Below are positions 5,937 to 12,013 of a stretch of 12,013 bases of DNA, piece by piece. Origin of the DNA: Anaerolineae bacterium (lineage in GTDB: Bacteria > Chloroflexota > Anaerolineae > JACIWP01). How positions within the stretch are numbered: position 1 is the stretch's first letter; every line of letters starts with the position of its first letter. A program made the position numbers and the translations under genes. Location of the stretch: assembly GCA_014360855.1 (NCBI GenBank), contig JACIWP010000077.1:1-12013 (forward strand). Reading direction: 5' to 3'. The notes below the pieces were generated by a model. That model was not told where the DNA came from and ran no database searches. It saw only the letters and a list, made by a program, of their open reading frames with translations.

Positions 5937-7183
5937 CTCTGCGGCTCCTGCGCCGGCTGGGGACGCCACAGCATCATGCCGGCCGCCGCCAGCAGGGCCA
6001 TAATGGCGCCGAAGAGGAAGGGGGCGGAGGGGCCCAAACCGTTCCAGCCGAAGGCGCCGTCCCACAGGATGCCGGCGATGAGCGAGGCGGGGAAATCTAG
6101 GATGCCCAGCACCGCGTTGTACGTGCCGTAGGCGGTGCCGCGCAGTTCCGCCGGCACGATATCTGCCACCATCGCTTTGGCGGTGCCGTACGCCATCCCG
6201 TAATATATCCCGTACAGCGCGTACAGCGCCCAAATGTGCCAGCCCTTCTGCGCCAGCGCGAATCCCAGGTAGATCAGCCCATAGACAACCCATCCGCCGA
6301 TGATGACCCTGCGCCGGCCAATGCGGTCCGACAGGGAGCCGGCCGGCGTCGAGACCAGCGTGTACACCACGTTGAACGTCGCCAGCATGCCCAGGACGCC
6401 CAATACGTTCAGACCGCGCTCCTGCGCCCGCAGGATGAGGAAGGCGTCGGAGGAATTCCCCAGGTCGAACAGTCCCACCAGAAGCATGAAGACGAGGAAC
6501 TGCCGGCCCAGGCCCTTGAATCGGACCGGCACCCCTTCGCGCCTGCGCACCGGCACATCCTGTGCACCGATGGCCAGGGACAGCACCGCCAGTGCGGCGG
6601 GTATCAGGCTGATGAGCACGACTGTCTGGAAAGTGCGGCGCGTCAGCAGGCTCTGGGTGGATTGGCTGAGCCAGACCAGCAAGAGCGCGACGAGGATGCC
6701 GACCACTGCGCCGGCGGTGTCCGCGGCGCGATGGAAGCCGAAGGCCAGCCCGCGATGCCGTTCCTCGATGGAGTCGGCGACCAGGGCATCGCGCGGCGCT
6801 GTGCGGATGCCTTTGCCGACGCGGTCTGCCCAGCGCACTGCCGCCACGCCGGCCCACGAGTTGACGAAGTAAAAGAAGGGTTTGGAGATGGCCGAGATGC
6901 CGTAGCCGGCCACCGCCAGCCATTTGCGCTGGTTGAGCCTGTCGGAAATCCAGCCGGAGAACACCTTCAGCAGGCTGGAAGTCGCCTCGGCGATGCCCTC
7001 GATCAAGCCGATGATATTGGTCTTGACCCCCAGCACGTTGGACAGGAAGAGCGGGACGATATTAAGCACCATCTCGCTGGAGACGTCCATGAAAAAGCTG
7101 GTCAGGCTGACCGCCCAGATATTGCGGGGCAGTTGCCAGATGGAGGCGGGTTCCGGGCGCGTCGAAGTCGTCGTGGAAGCCAT
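5933..7183 (-). CDS. Major facilitator superfamily transporter
   Basis: Predicted 12-helix secondary transporter of the cytoplasmic membrane, 416 residues, the usual MFS length. A loop 2-3 signature of motif A type, GWISDRLNQRK, is at 77-87, and its second-half counterpart GSLSDRIGRRR is at 282-292. RVGKGIRTAPRDALVA (121-136) is a highly conserved stretch in a bacterial MFS subgroup often labelled efflux permease. The substrate is unknown. The ATG at 7183 follows GAGAGGAGG. Its own perfect promoter lies 33-60 nt upstream, so it is probably transcribed separately from the methyltransferase gene set behind it. Its stop codon overlaps that of the convergent membrane gene, with no terminator between them. 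Confidence 0.9.
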   Translation of the reverse strand: MASTTTSTRPEPASIWQLPRNIWAVSLTSFFMDVSSEMVLNIVPLFLSNVLGVKTNIIGLIEGIAEATSSLLKVFSGWISDRLNQRKWLAVAGYGISAISKPFFYFVNSWAGVAAVRWADRVGKGIRTAPRDALVADSIEERHRGLAFGFHRAADTAGAVVGILVALLLVWLSQSTQSLLTRRTFQTVVLISLIPAALAVLSLAIGAQDVPVRRREGVPVRFKGLGRQFLVFMLLVGLFDLGNSSDAFLILRAQERGLNVLGVLGMLATFNVVYTLVSTPAGSLSDRIGRRRVIIGGWVVYGLIYLGFALAQKGWHIWALYALYGIYYGMAYGTAKAMVADIVPAELRGTAYGTYNAVLGILDFPASLIAGILWDGAFGWNGLGPSAPFLFGAIMALLAAAGMMLWRPQPAQEPQS

Positions 7184-7215
7184 TGCGCACCTCCTCTCCG
7201 ATTGTGAATGGGGAC

Positions 7216-7243
7216 ATTATATGCCGGCGGAAAGGGATGTCAA
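7216..7243 (-). promoter_or_regulatory. Consensus promoter of the MFS transporter gene
   Basis: On the minus strand a perfect TTGACA (7243-7238) is followed by a 16-bp spacer and a perfect TATAAT (7221-7216). The start of transcription would be near 7209, giving a short leader of about 25 nt with GAGAGGAGG before the ATG. A perfect inverted repeat ends 13 bp upstream of the -35 box (7257-7293). Confidence 0.85.
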
Positions 7244-7256
7244 GAACGGGGACGTA

Positions 7257-7293
7257 CCCGGTGACAGTCACCTCGCAGGTGACTGTCACCGGG
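7257..7293. repeat. Perfect 17-bp inverted repeat between ybaK-like and MFS genes
   Basis: Two 17-base arms (7257-7273 and 7277-7293) pair perfectly around a 3-nt loop (CGC). Each arm also holds a 13-base near-palindrome, GGTGACAGTCACC (7260-7272) and GGTGACTGTCACC (7278-7290). The element begins 9 nt after the stop codon of the ybaK-like gene, as a terminator would, but has no T-run on either strand. It also lies at about -48 to -84 of the MFS promoter, so it could be a pair of operator sites 18 bp apart. Terminator and operator roles are not exclusive. Confidence 0.7.
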
Positions 7294-7302
7294 CAAGAGG
7301 AC

Positions 7303-7794
7303 TCAACCTTCGCAGTAGTCGCCGAGCTGGGCATTCGGGATAATTTTGGGGAGGTCCGCCGGCGACATCTCGATGCCGGCATCGGGCCGGCCGGCGCTGA
7401 TAATAATGCGCTCCGCCGCCATTACGCTCTGGTCAATGAAGCCTGGGATATCGTCCCGCCGGAAGCCGGTCACCGAAACCGAACCCACCTGGTAACCGGT
7501 GGCGCGGAGCACCTCGCGCTCCGGCGCCAGGGATGCGCCCTTATCGTTCAGCGCCGCCGCGGCCTTCTTCATGCTCAACCGCTTATCCCCGGGCACGACG
7601 AAGAGGGCAAACCGGCCGTCAGAACGCTGGACGATCATGGCCTTGACCACCCAGGCCAGCGGCACCTTCAGGTCTTCCGCCACGCCCTCGGCAGTATACT
7701 GCTTGCGGGCGTGGATGTGCACTTGGTAAGGAACGCCGGCGGCCTCCAGTGCCCGCATGGGGGGTGTCTTGGAAATCCCTTTCTCCTTCGCCAT
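7303..7794 (-). CDS. ybaK: YbaK/EbsC-type aminoacyl-tRNA deacylase
   Basis: Predicted cytosolic editing enzyme that hydrolyses mischarged aminoacyl-tRNA; characterised YbaK proteins act on Cys-tRNA(Pro). The 163 residues match the family. The conserved lysine is K51 in VVKAMIV, followed by the strand LFVVPGDKRL (64-73), GYQVGSVSVTGF (100-111) and SAGRPDAGIEMSPADL (133-148), all in family order. The N-terminus, KTPPMRALEAAGVPYQVH, is typical. The ATG at 7794 has GAGCGAGG just upstream and lies 15 nt after the stop of the Fe-S protein gene, so it is probably the last gene of the mttB-hyuA-gntR set. Its link to that set may be chance or transcriptional convenience. The exact substrate (Cys-tRNA(Pro) or another) is not settled by sequence. 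Confidence 0.85.
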   Translation of the reverse strand: MAKEKGISKTPPMRALEAAGVPYQVHIHARKQYTAEGVAEDLKVPLAWVVKAMIVQRSDGRFALFVVPGDKRLSMKKAAAALNDKGASLAPEREVLRATGYQVGSVSVTGFRRDDIPGFIDQSVMAAERIIISAGRPDAGIEMSPADLPKIIPNAQLGDYCEG

Positions 7795-7809
7795 ATCCTC
7801 GCTCCCTCG

Positions 7810-8571
7810 TCATTCCACGGCCGAGGCCAACGCACACGGTCCCACAGCGCATTTGCCACAGCAGTCCGTGCCCAACCGCGGTTTGACCACATCCCGAAGG
7901 TGAGTATGACAGGCCCATTTGTCCAGGTTCATCTGGCCGAAGGGCGCCGGCCGCAGGGCCTGCACCGGACAGGCATCCACACAGTAGGTACAGCTTCCGT
8001 CGTAGAAATAGAGACAGCGTTCCATATGGGGGCGCGATGTCGGCGGGACTTCCGCGTCGATCATCAGACTGCCGCATCGGCCGGCACAGCCGGCGTCAGT
8101 GATCAACATGCGGTGCAGGCCAAAGGTGCCCAGGCCGGCGATGGCCGCGGCCGATTTGTGGGACCAGCGGCTGACCAGCGTCACAGGGTCCCAGTTATAG
8201 GTGGCCGGCTGGCCCGCCGCCCGAATGCCGCGCTTACCCAACCGGGCGATCAGCTCCTGCACGATCTGGTTGATGAGGGCATTGGTCTCCAGGTAGGCCG
8301 TCGCCCATGCCGGCGCGGTGCCGTCCGCCTCCCGGTTGGCGTGCACAATCTCCTCGGCGAACGGCAGGAAAAAGGCCACCACCGTACGCGCCTCCGGGAG
8401 CAGGTCCTGGGGCAGGAAATGGGACGGCTCGGCGATGCGGCGCAGTTCCTGCCAGCGGGGGTCATCGGCGGAGGCGAAGCCGACCAGCGGCCGGCGGTAT
8501 TGCGTGTGGGTGCCAGCGGCTGTTACCGTCTGGACGATGAAGTCCTCGATCTCCCGCGCCAGCGTATCCAT
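7810..8571 (-). CDS. Short QueG-like double 4Fe-4S protein
   Basis: The 253-residue protein resembles epoxyqueuosine reductase (QueG, COG1600) in its middle and C-terminus. SHKSAAAIAGLGTFGLHRML (137-156) matches the QueG-type region before the clusters. CTYCVDACP (194-202) is the CxxCxxxCP signature of a 4Fe-4S cluster, with C186 or a later Cys as the extra ligand. CCGKCAVGPC (237-246) marks a second cluster. Full-length QueG proteins are longer (over 300 residues) and have HEAT repeats or further domains; this one stops at the second cluster, so a tRNA function is doubtful. Relatives use cobalamin, which suits the corrinoid methyltransferase gene upstream. The ATG at 8571 is chosen because GAAGGA lies about 6 nt upstream; the frame is open further back into the GntR gene, but that part has low-quality composition. 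It follows gntR by 26 nt. Confidence 0.8.
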   Translation of the reverse strand: MDTLAREIEDFIVQTVTAAGTHTQYRRPLVGFASADDPRWQELRRIAEPSHFLPQDLLPEARTVVAFFLPFAEEIVHANREADGTAPAWATAYLETNALINQIVQELIARLGKRGIRAAGQPATYNWDPVTLVSRWSHKSAAAIAGLGTFGLHRMLITDAGCAGRCGSLMIDAEVPPTSRPHMERCLYFYDGSCTYCVDACPVQALRPAPFGQMNLDKWACHTHLRDVVKPRLGTDCCGKCAVGPCALASAVE

Positions 8572-8597
8572 TTGCGTCCTTCGGAAAGAGAACAGCT

Positions 8598-9248
8598 TCA
8601 GCCCAGGCCCAAGGCACGCTCCACCAGCGCCTGGAAGTCCAGCACGTGCTGATGCATGAGGCCGGCGGCACGCTCGGCATCGCGCGCCTTGATCGCCTGC
8701 ACCAGCTCCGCATGGCGGTCCAGCGCGCTGAGCACCCAGTCGATCTGCGGCGAGGCCAGGTACCACAGGCGCTCCGACAGGCCGAAGAAGCGCTCCAGCG
8801 TCTCCCGCATGTAGCGGTTGTGCGCGGCGTCGGCCAATGCGCTGTGGAAGCGGTGGTCCAGGTCGAGCAGGGTGTCCACGTTGCCGGCGCCTTTCACCCG
8901 CTCGTATTCCCGCACCAGGGCGTCCATCACCACGATATCATCCGCGGTGGCGCGCTCCGCCGCCATGCGGGCGCATAATGTCTCCAGCGGCAGGCGCATC
9001 TCGAACAGCTCGCGCAGTTCGGCCGGGTTTGCCTCCGCCACGCGAATACCGTGGCGCGGGGTGATATCCACCAGGTGGTCGTGGGCCAGCCATTTCAGTG
9101 CCTCGCGCACCGCCGTCGGGGTCAATCCCGCCTCCGCGCACAGTGCGTCCTCGTCGATCGGCGCCCCCGGCTTGAGCTGGAGCGTGATAATCTTTTCCTT
9201 AATAAGGTTATATGCTTTTTGCGTATCAATGCGTTCCAGTTCCACCAT
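8598..9248 (-). CDS. GntR family regulator, FadR/FCD type
   Basis: Predicted one-component transcription factor of 216 residues. A winged helix-turn-helix spans about 8-72 (DEDALCAEAGLTPTAVREAL at 32-51 is the recognition unit). An FCD effector domain occupies about 75-212. Its metal site ligands are visible as D131, H135, H179 and H201, the usual D-x3-H, H, H pattern, so a carboxylate effector coordinated by a metal ion is likely. FCD regulators commonly repress the operon they sit in. Here that would be the mttB-hyuA-gntR-Fe-S set, but the main promoter lies outside the window, so this is inference. The ATG at 9248 has AGGAGG 4 nt upstream and sits 36 nt after the HyuA-like gene. Confidence 0.9.
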   Translation of the reverse strand: MVELERIDTQKAYNLIKEKIITLQLKPGAPIDEDALCAEAGLTPTAVREALKWLAHDHLVDITPRHGIRVAEANPAELRELFEMRLPLETLCARMAAERATADDIVVMDALVREYERVKGAGNVDTLLDLDHRFHSALADAAHNRYMRETLERFFGLSERLWYLASPQIDWVLSALDRHAELVQAIKARDAERAAGLMHQHVLDFQALVERALGLG

Positions 9249-9284
9249 TCCCCTCCTGCTCGATATGGAGCACGTGCACCAGTG

Positions 9285-11288
9285 TTATGCCAGGCGCGGT
9301 GTTCCCATAGCGCGGGCCCGGATGCGATAGGTATCCAGGCCATCCTCGACCTCTTCCAGGGTTACCTGCGGGGAATGGGCGCCGGCGCGCACCGCCCCTT
9401 CCCATGCCAGGGTGCGGACGCGCTGGCGCGCATATCCCAACGCCTCCTCCAGGCTCTCGTAATACGTGCGGCCCTCCGAGGTCTGCACATAATAGCCCAC
9501 CACCTCGGACTGGTCCTCGGAGAGGCGGGCGTAGACCAGTGCTTCCTCGGTCACCATGACACTGCCGGCCACCGCGCCCACCGCGTTCGCCACCCAATAA
9601 TAGGGCGGCAGGATCAGCTCCGTGTGGAAGATGTCGGCCACCCGCTCCAGGAAGATTTTCGCCGGCGCACCAATGCCGATGATGGGCACTTTCAGGCGAA
9701 TGGTCGTCTCCAGATGCGGGTGTGCCGCCTGCAGGCTGTTGTGGAAGAACCAGCGGCCCATGTCCACATCGTGGAGCGGGTCCGGGGCGGCCAGTTTCTT
9801 GCCGGTCAGGAAGGAAAGGATGACCTCGGTGATGATCTCATCCACCCTTTGCCACAGCAGATCGCGGAAGGTCTTCACGTCCAGGCCGAGGTTGCGGCAG
9901 AAGAGCGCGGCGGCAATCTCGGACATTTCGGCGTCCCAGGTCCGGTAGATGCCGTCCAGATGCATGAAATCGGTGGGGGTCAGGCCGGCCCTGCCGATGA
10001 TCTCCTGCCGCCAGAGCTCTGCCGCGCCGATCTGGCCGGCGTGGAGCAGTTTCAGCCGGCGCACGATGTCGGTGACGCACAGCGGTCCTTCGCGCAGGAG
10101 TGCCACCAACTCGGCCTCTCGGGAGCCTTTTTCCACCATGCCGGGGTGCGGTTCCCGCTGTAAGAACCAGAATTCCAACTGGTCCAGGTCAATCTGCCCC
10201 CAGCCCTTCTGCAGGAGCGGGGCGATGCGGCGCTTGATGGCGGGGTACTGGTGGGCCAGGTACGCCAGCGGTACAACGCGCGCCGGCCCGATGGTCCACT
10301 TCTGATCGCGGCCGATATGGATGTGGCTGTCGCCGCCCAGCGCGATCGAGAGGATATTGGCCGCCTGCACACAGGTCTTGTAGTTGCCGACGGTGGCGCC
10401 TTCCTCGCTGACCCGCACCCGCCCATCCTCGATGAGCGCGATGTCCGTGGTGGTGCCGCCGACATCCACCACCAGCGCAGTATCCACCCGCGAGAGGAAG
10501 CGTCCGCCCATGGCGCTGGCCGCCGGCCCGGAATGGATGGTCTCCACCGGGGTGCGGGCGGCGAATTCCTCGCTCATCAGCGTGCCATCGCCGCGCACCA
10601 CCATCAGTGGTGCGTGAATATGGCGGGCTTCCATGGCGCGGCGCACGGCGATGACAAAATCTTTCAGCATGCCCAGCAGGGAGGCGTTCAACGCGGCAGT
10701 GGTGGCGCGTTCCACCGAGCCGAGTTTGGTTGAGAGCTGATGGCCCAGCACGATTGGCAGGTCGCAGATGCGCGAGATGGCCTCGAAGGCGCGCAGTTCG
10801 TGTTCGGGGTTCATGGGGCTGAAATAGGCCGAGACCGCCAGGGCGTCCACGGAGTCCTTGACGCGGTGGACGTAGTCCAGGATGCCCTGCAGGTCCAGCG
10901 GCTCCTTCTCTTCGCCGAAGAGGGTATGGCCGCCGGCGAAGAAGGCATATTGGGTCGTGCCGAAGCGCTGGTGGAGCTGAAACGCTTCGGCAAGCTCTTT
11001 GTCATAGCCGATCAGTATCAGCGCCACCCGGGCGCCCTTGCCTTCGGCGATGGCGTTGGTCGCCAGGGTCGTGGAGATGGAGACCATCTTCACTTCGGCA
11101 GGGTTGTCGATCTGAATGCCTTCAATGACCCTGCCGATGCCCTCGGCATAATCGTGCCGGGTGGTGAGGCTTTTGCAGGAGGCGATCACCTCGCGCGTGT
11201 GATAGTCCAGCAGTACTCCGTCGGTATAGGTGCCTCCTGTGTCAATGCCCAATACGAGGGTGCGTGTAACAGGCTGGCTCGCTGTCAA
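9285..11288 (-). CDS. HyuA-like (hydantoinase/oxoprolinase) ASKHA ATPase
   Basis: This 667-residue protein has the Hydant_A_N and Hydantoinase_A domains of the ASKHA ATPase fold. GIDTGGTYTDG (14-24) is the first phosphate motif, STTLATNAIAEG follows at 72-83, HSGPAASAMGG lies at 252-262, DVGGTTTDIAL (275-285) is the second phosphate motif, GIGAPA lies at 538-543 and VANAVGAVAG at 566-575. The family hydrolyses ATP to drive ring opening of hydantoins or 5-oxoproline, normally with a HyuB partner. No HyuB gene is adjacent; mttB lies before it and gntR after. An ATP-driven role in corrinoid protein activation is therefore considered. The TTG at 11288 is favoured: an in-frame TGA lies two codons upstream, AGAGGTGA provides a ribosome binding site, and no ATG occurs before M68. 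It lies 136 nt after mttB. Confidence 0.85.
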   Translation of the reverse strand: MTASQPVTRTLVLGIDTGGTYTDGVLLDYHTREVIASCKSLTTRHDYAEGIGRVIEGIQIDNPAEVKMVSISTTLATNAIAEGKGARVALILIGYDKELAEAFQLHQRFGTTQYAFFAGGHTLFGEEKEPLDLQGILDYVHRVKDSVDALAVSAYFSPMNPEHELRAFEAISRICDLPIVLGHQLSTKLGSVERATTAALNASLLGMLKDFVIAVRRAMEARHIHAPLMVVRGDGTLMSEEFAARTPVETIHSGPAASAMGGRFLSRVDTALVVDVGGTTTDIALIEDGRVRVSEEGATVGNYKTCVQAANILSIALGGDSHIHIGRDQKWTIGPARVVPLAYLAHQYPAIKRRIAPLLQKGWGQIDLDQLEFWFLQREPHPGMVEKGSREAELVALLREGPLCVTDIVRRLKLLHAGQIGAAELWRQEIIGRAGLTPTDFMHLDGIYRTWDAEMSEIAAALFCRNLGLDVKTFRDLLWQRVDEIITEVILSFLTGKKLAAPDPLHDVDMGRWFFHNSLQAAHPHLETTIRLKVPIIGIGAPAKIFLERVADIFHTELILPPYYWVANAVGAVAGSVMVTEEALVYARLSEDQSEVVGYYVQTSEGRTYYESLEEALGYARQRVRTLAWEGAVRAGAHSPQVTLEEVEDGLDTYRIRARAMGTPRLA

Positions 11289-11329
11289 GGGTCACCTCTT
11301 GGCGTCGCTCGATTTTCTGCGATAAGGAT

Positions 11330-11363
11330 ATGGCGGGGCCAACGTTACCGCCGGCCCCGCCAT
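11330..11363 (-). repeat. Perfect 11-bp inverted repeat between mttB and hyuA-like genes
   Basis: ATGGCGGGGCC (11330-11340) and its exact complement GGCCCCGCCAT (11353-11363) enclose a 12-nt loop. On the transcript this GC-rich hairpin lies about 40 nt before the TTG start and downstream of a second hairpin. No T-run follows, so partial termination or an mRNA-stability element between two operon genes is more likely than full termination. Confidence 0.55.
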
Positions 11364-11378
11364 GGCGCTTTCGTTTCC

Positions 11379-11398
11379 GCCAGGTCTCACGACCTGGC
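11379..11398 (-). repeat. Second hairpin after the mttB stop codon
   Basis: GCCAGGTC (11379-11386) and GACCTGGC (11391-11398) form a perfect 8-bp stem with a 4-nt loop, 26 nt after the mttB stop. Together with the hairpin at 11330-11363 it would separate the level of methyltransferase message from that of the following ATPase gene. This is a structural observation only. Confidence 0.5.
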
Positions 11399-11424
11399 AG
11401 GATGGGTTCGTCTGGTGCGCCGGC

Positions 11425-12013
11425 TTACACGATGCCGATGCCCATCTCCTCGCCTTTATGGCGCTCGTCCGCCAGCTCGCAGATGCGGCGGAGCTCTTTG
11501 TACATCTTCTCATCGAAGAGCGGCTCGCGCTCCGCCTGCAGGATCTCCAGCACGCGCTGGTGGACGCGCTCGCGCATGGGCTTGGAGCCGGCTTTCACCC
11601 AGCGGTCCCAATCCAGGCGGTCCATGAGCACCGGTTTCCAGAACTCGGTCTTGAAGTGCCGCAGGGTGTGATCGGTGCCCAGGTAATGGCCGCCCGGCCC
11701 GACCTGGTCAATGGTCTCCAGCGGGACGGTCTCGCGGGTCACCGGGATGCCCTGCAGGAAGCGTTTGACCATGCCGATGATCTCATCGGTGGCCACCAGC
11801 ATATCGGGCGAGCTGGTGAGGCCGGACTCGATGTAGCCGACGTCGTGGATCATGTTGCCGCCGATGAGGCCGGCGATGAAGGTGTTGAGCGTCGCCTCCA
11901 TGGCCGCCTGCTCATCGAACATCTTGGCATCGCTGCAGCCGCTGGTGTTGTACATGGGCACCATCAGCCACTTGGTGATGTCGGTGTAGGCGGCGCTGAG
12001 CAGGGCCATCTCC
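11425..12013 (-). CDS. MttB-family corrinoid-dependent methyltransferase (3' end)
   Basis: Only the C-terminal part, about 196 residues, is in the window; the gene continues beyond the right edge. The family moves a methyl group from a quaternary or tertiary amine to a corrinoid protein. NTSGCSDAKMFDEQAA followed by a glycine-rich helix, IGGNMIHDVGYIESG, and GPGGHYLGTDHTLRHF (about 60 residues before the tail) are MttB-superfamily signatures. No in-frame UAG occurs in this part, so there is no sign here of the pyrrolysine codon of true trimethylamine methyltransferases; glycine betaine or another amine is possible. The apparent ATG at 12009 is internal, not the start. It stops with TAA and is followed by the hyuA-like, gntR and Fe-S genes in the same direction. 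Confidence 0.9.
   Translation of the reverse strand, partial: EMALLSAAYTDITKWLMVPMYNTSGCSDAKMFDEQAAMEATLNTFIAGLIGGNMIHDVGYIESGLTSSPDMLVATDEIIGMVKRFLQGIPVTRETVPLETIDQVGPGGHYLGTDHTLRHFKTEFWKPVLMDRLDWDRWVKAGSKPMRERVHQRVLEILQAEREPLFDEKMYKELRRICELADERHKGEEMGIGIV

Noticed and set aside
6236..7207. Plus-strand frame of 323 codons opposite the MFS gene
   Set aside because: Composition is typical of an antisense shadow and the minus strand has clear MFS motifs.
7183..8652. Plus-strand frame of 489 codons across the ybaK and Fe-S genes
   Set aside because: It runs antisense to two well-supported genes and through the intergenic hairpin and MFS promoter; no domain is seen.
9285..11288. Assignment as 5-oxoprolinase or N-methylhydantoinase
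   Set aside because: The A-type domains are present but no B subunit follows, and the neighbours point to corrinoid methyl transfer; only the family name is kept.
11425..12013. Pyrrolysine-containing trimethylamine methyltransferase
   Set aside because: No in-frame UAG is seen in the visible part; the rest of the gene lies outside the window, so the broader family name is used.
1..12013. CRISPR arrays, tRNA or rRNA genes, insertion sequences, phage attachment sites
   Set aside because: No regularly spaced repeats, cloverleaf sequences, transposase genes or flanking direct repeats could be recognised by eye.

Overview
The window is GC-rich bacterial DNA, dense in the hexamer GCCGGC. It has leadered transcripts with consensus sigma-70-type promoters and strong AGGAGG-type ribosome binding sites. 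The gene set fits a Chloroflexota (Anaerolineae-like) genome: a stand-alone acyl-CoA ligase, DUF4013 and DUF2085 membrane proteins, a non-pyrrolysine MttB-family methyltransferase and a hydantoinase-like ATPase. This placement is inferred from gene content and composition; no rRNA or other phylogenetic marker is present.

Left part, plus strand (1-5936). A gene-free start carries a consensus promoter (179-207) and a leader of about 290 nt. These precede a long-chain fatty-acid-CoA ligase-like gene (501-2231), which ends in an intrinsic terminator (2249-2290). A second promoter (2399-2427) with a leader of about 175 nt drives a small membrane-protein group: DUF4013 (2610-3281), DUF2085 (3312-3848) and a one-helix protein (3841-4050). 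A third promoter-like site overlaps a perfect 16-bp palindrome (4149-4164). It precedes a 101-residue soluble protein (4191-4496) and a 468-residue, about 12-helix membrane protein (4530-5936). That last protein shows three internal repeats with HxH-type motifs and resembles a heme-copper-oxidase subunit I fold lacking the CuB site.

Right part, minus strand (12013-5933). Read from right to left, a tightly packed five-gene set comprises the 3' end of an MttB-family corrinoid-dependent methyltransferase (to 11425), a HyuA-like ASKHA ATPase (11288-9285, TTG start), a GntR/FCD regulator (9248-8598), a short QueG-like double 4Fe-4S protein (8571-7810) and a YbaK/EbsC-type deacylase (7794-7303). 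A perfect 17-bp inverted repeat (7257-7293) follows. An MFS transporter (7183-5933) then has its own perfect TTGACA/TATAAT promoter and ends overlapping the stop codon of the convergent membrane gene.

The most interesting locus is the methyltransferase set. A HyuA-like ATPase without HyuB, plus an Fe-S protein of the corrinoid-using QueG/reductive dehalogenase superfamily, sits directly downstream of mttB. I infer that the two may act as a split, RACo/RamA-like reductive activator of a corrinoid protein. The second is the HxH-repeat membrane protein. Both are hypotheses from sequence patterns only.
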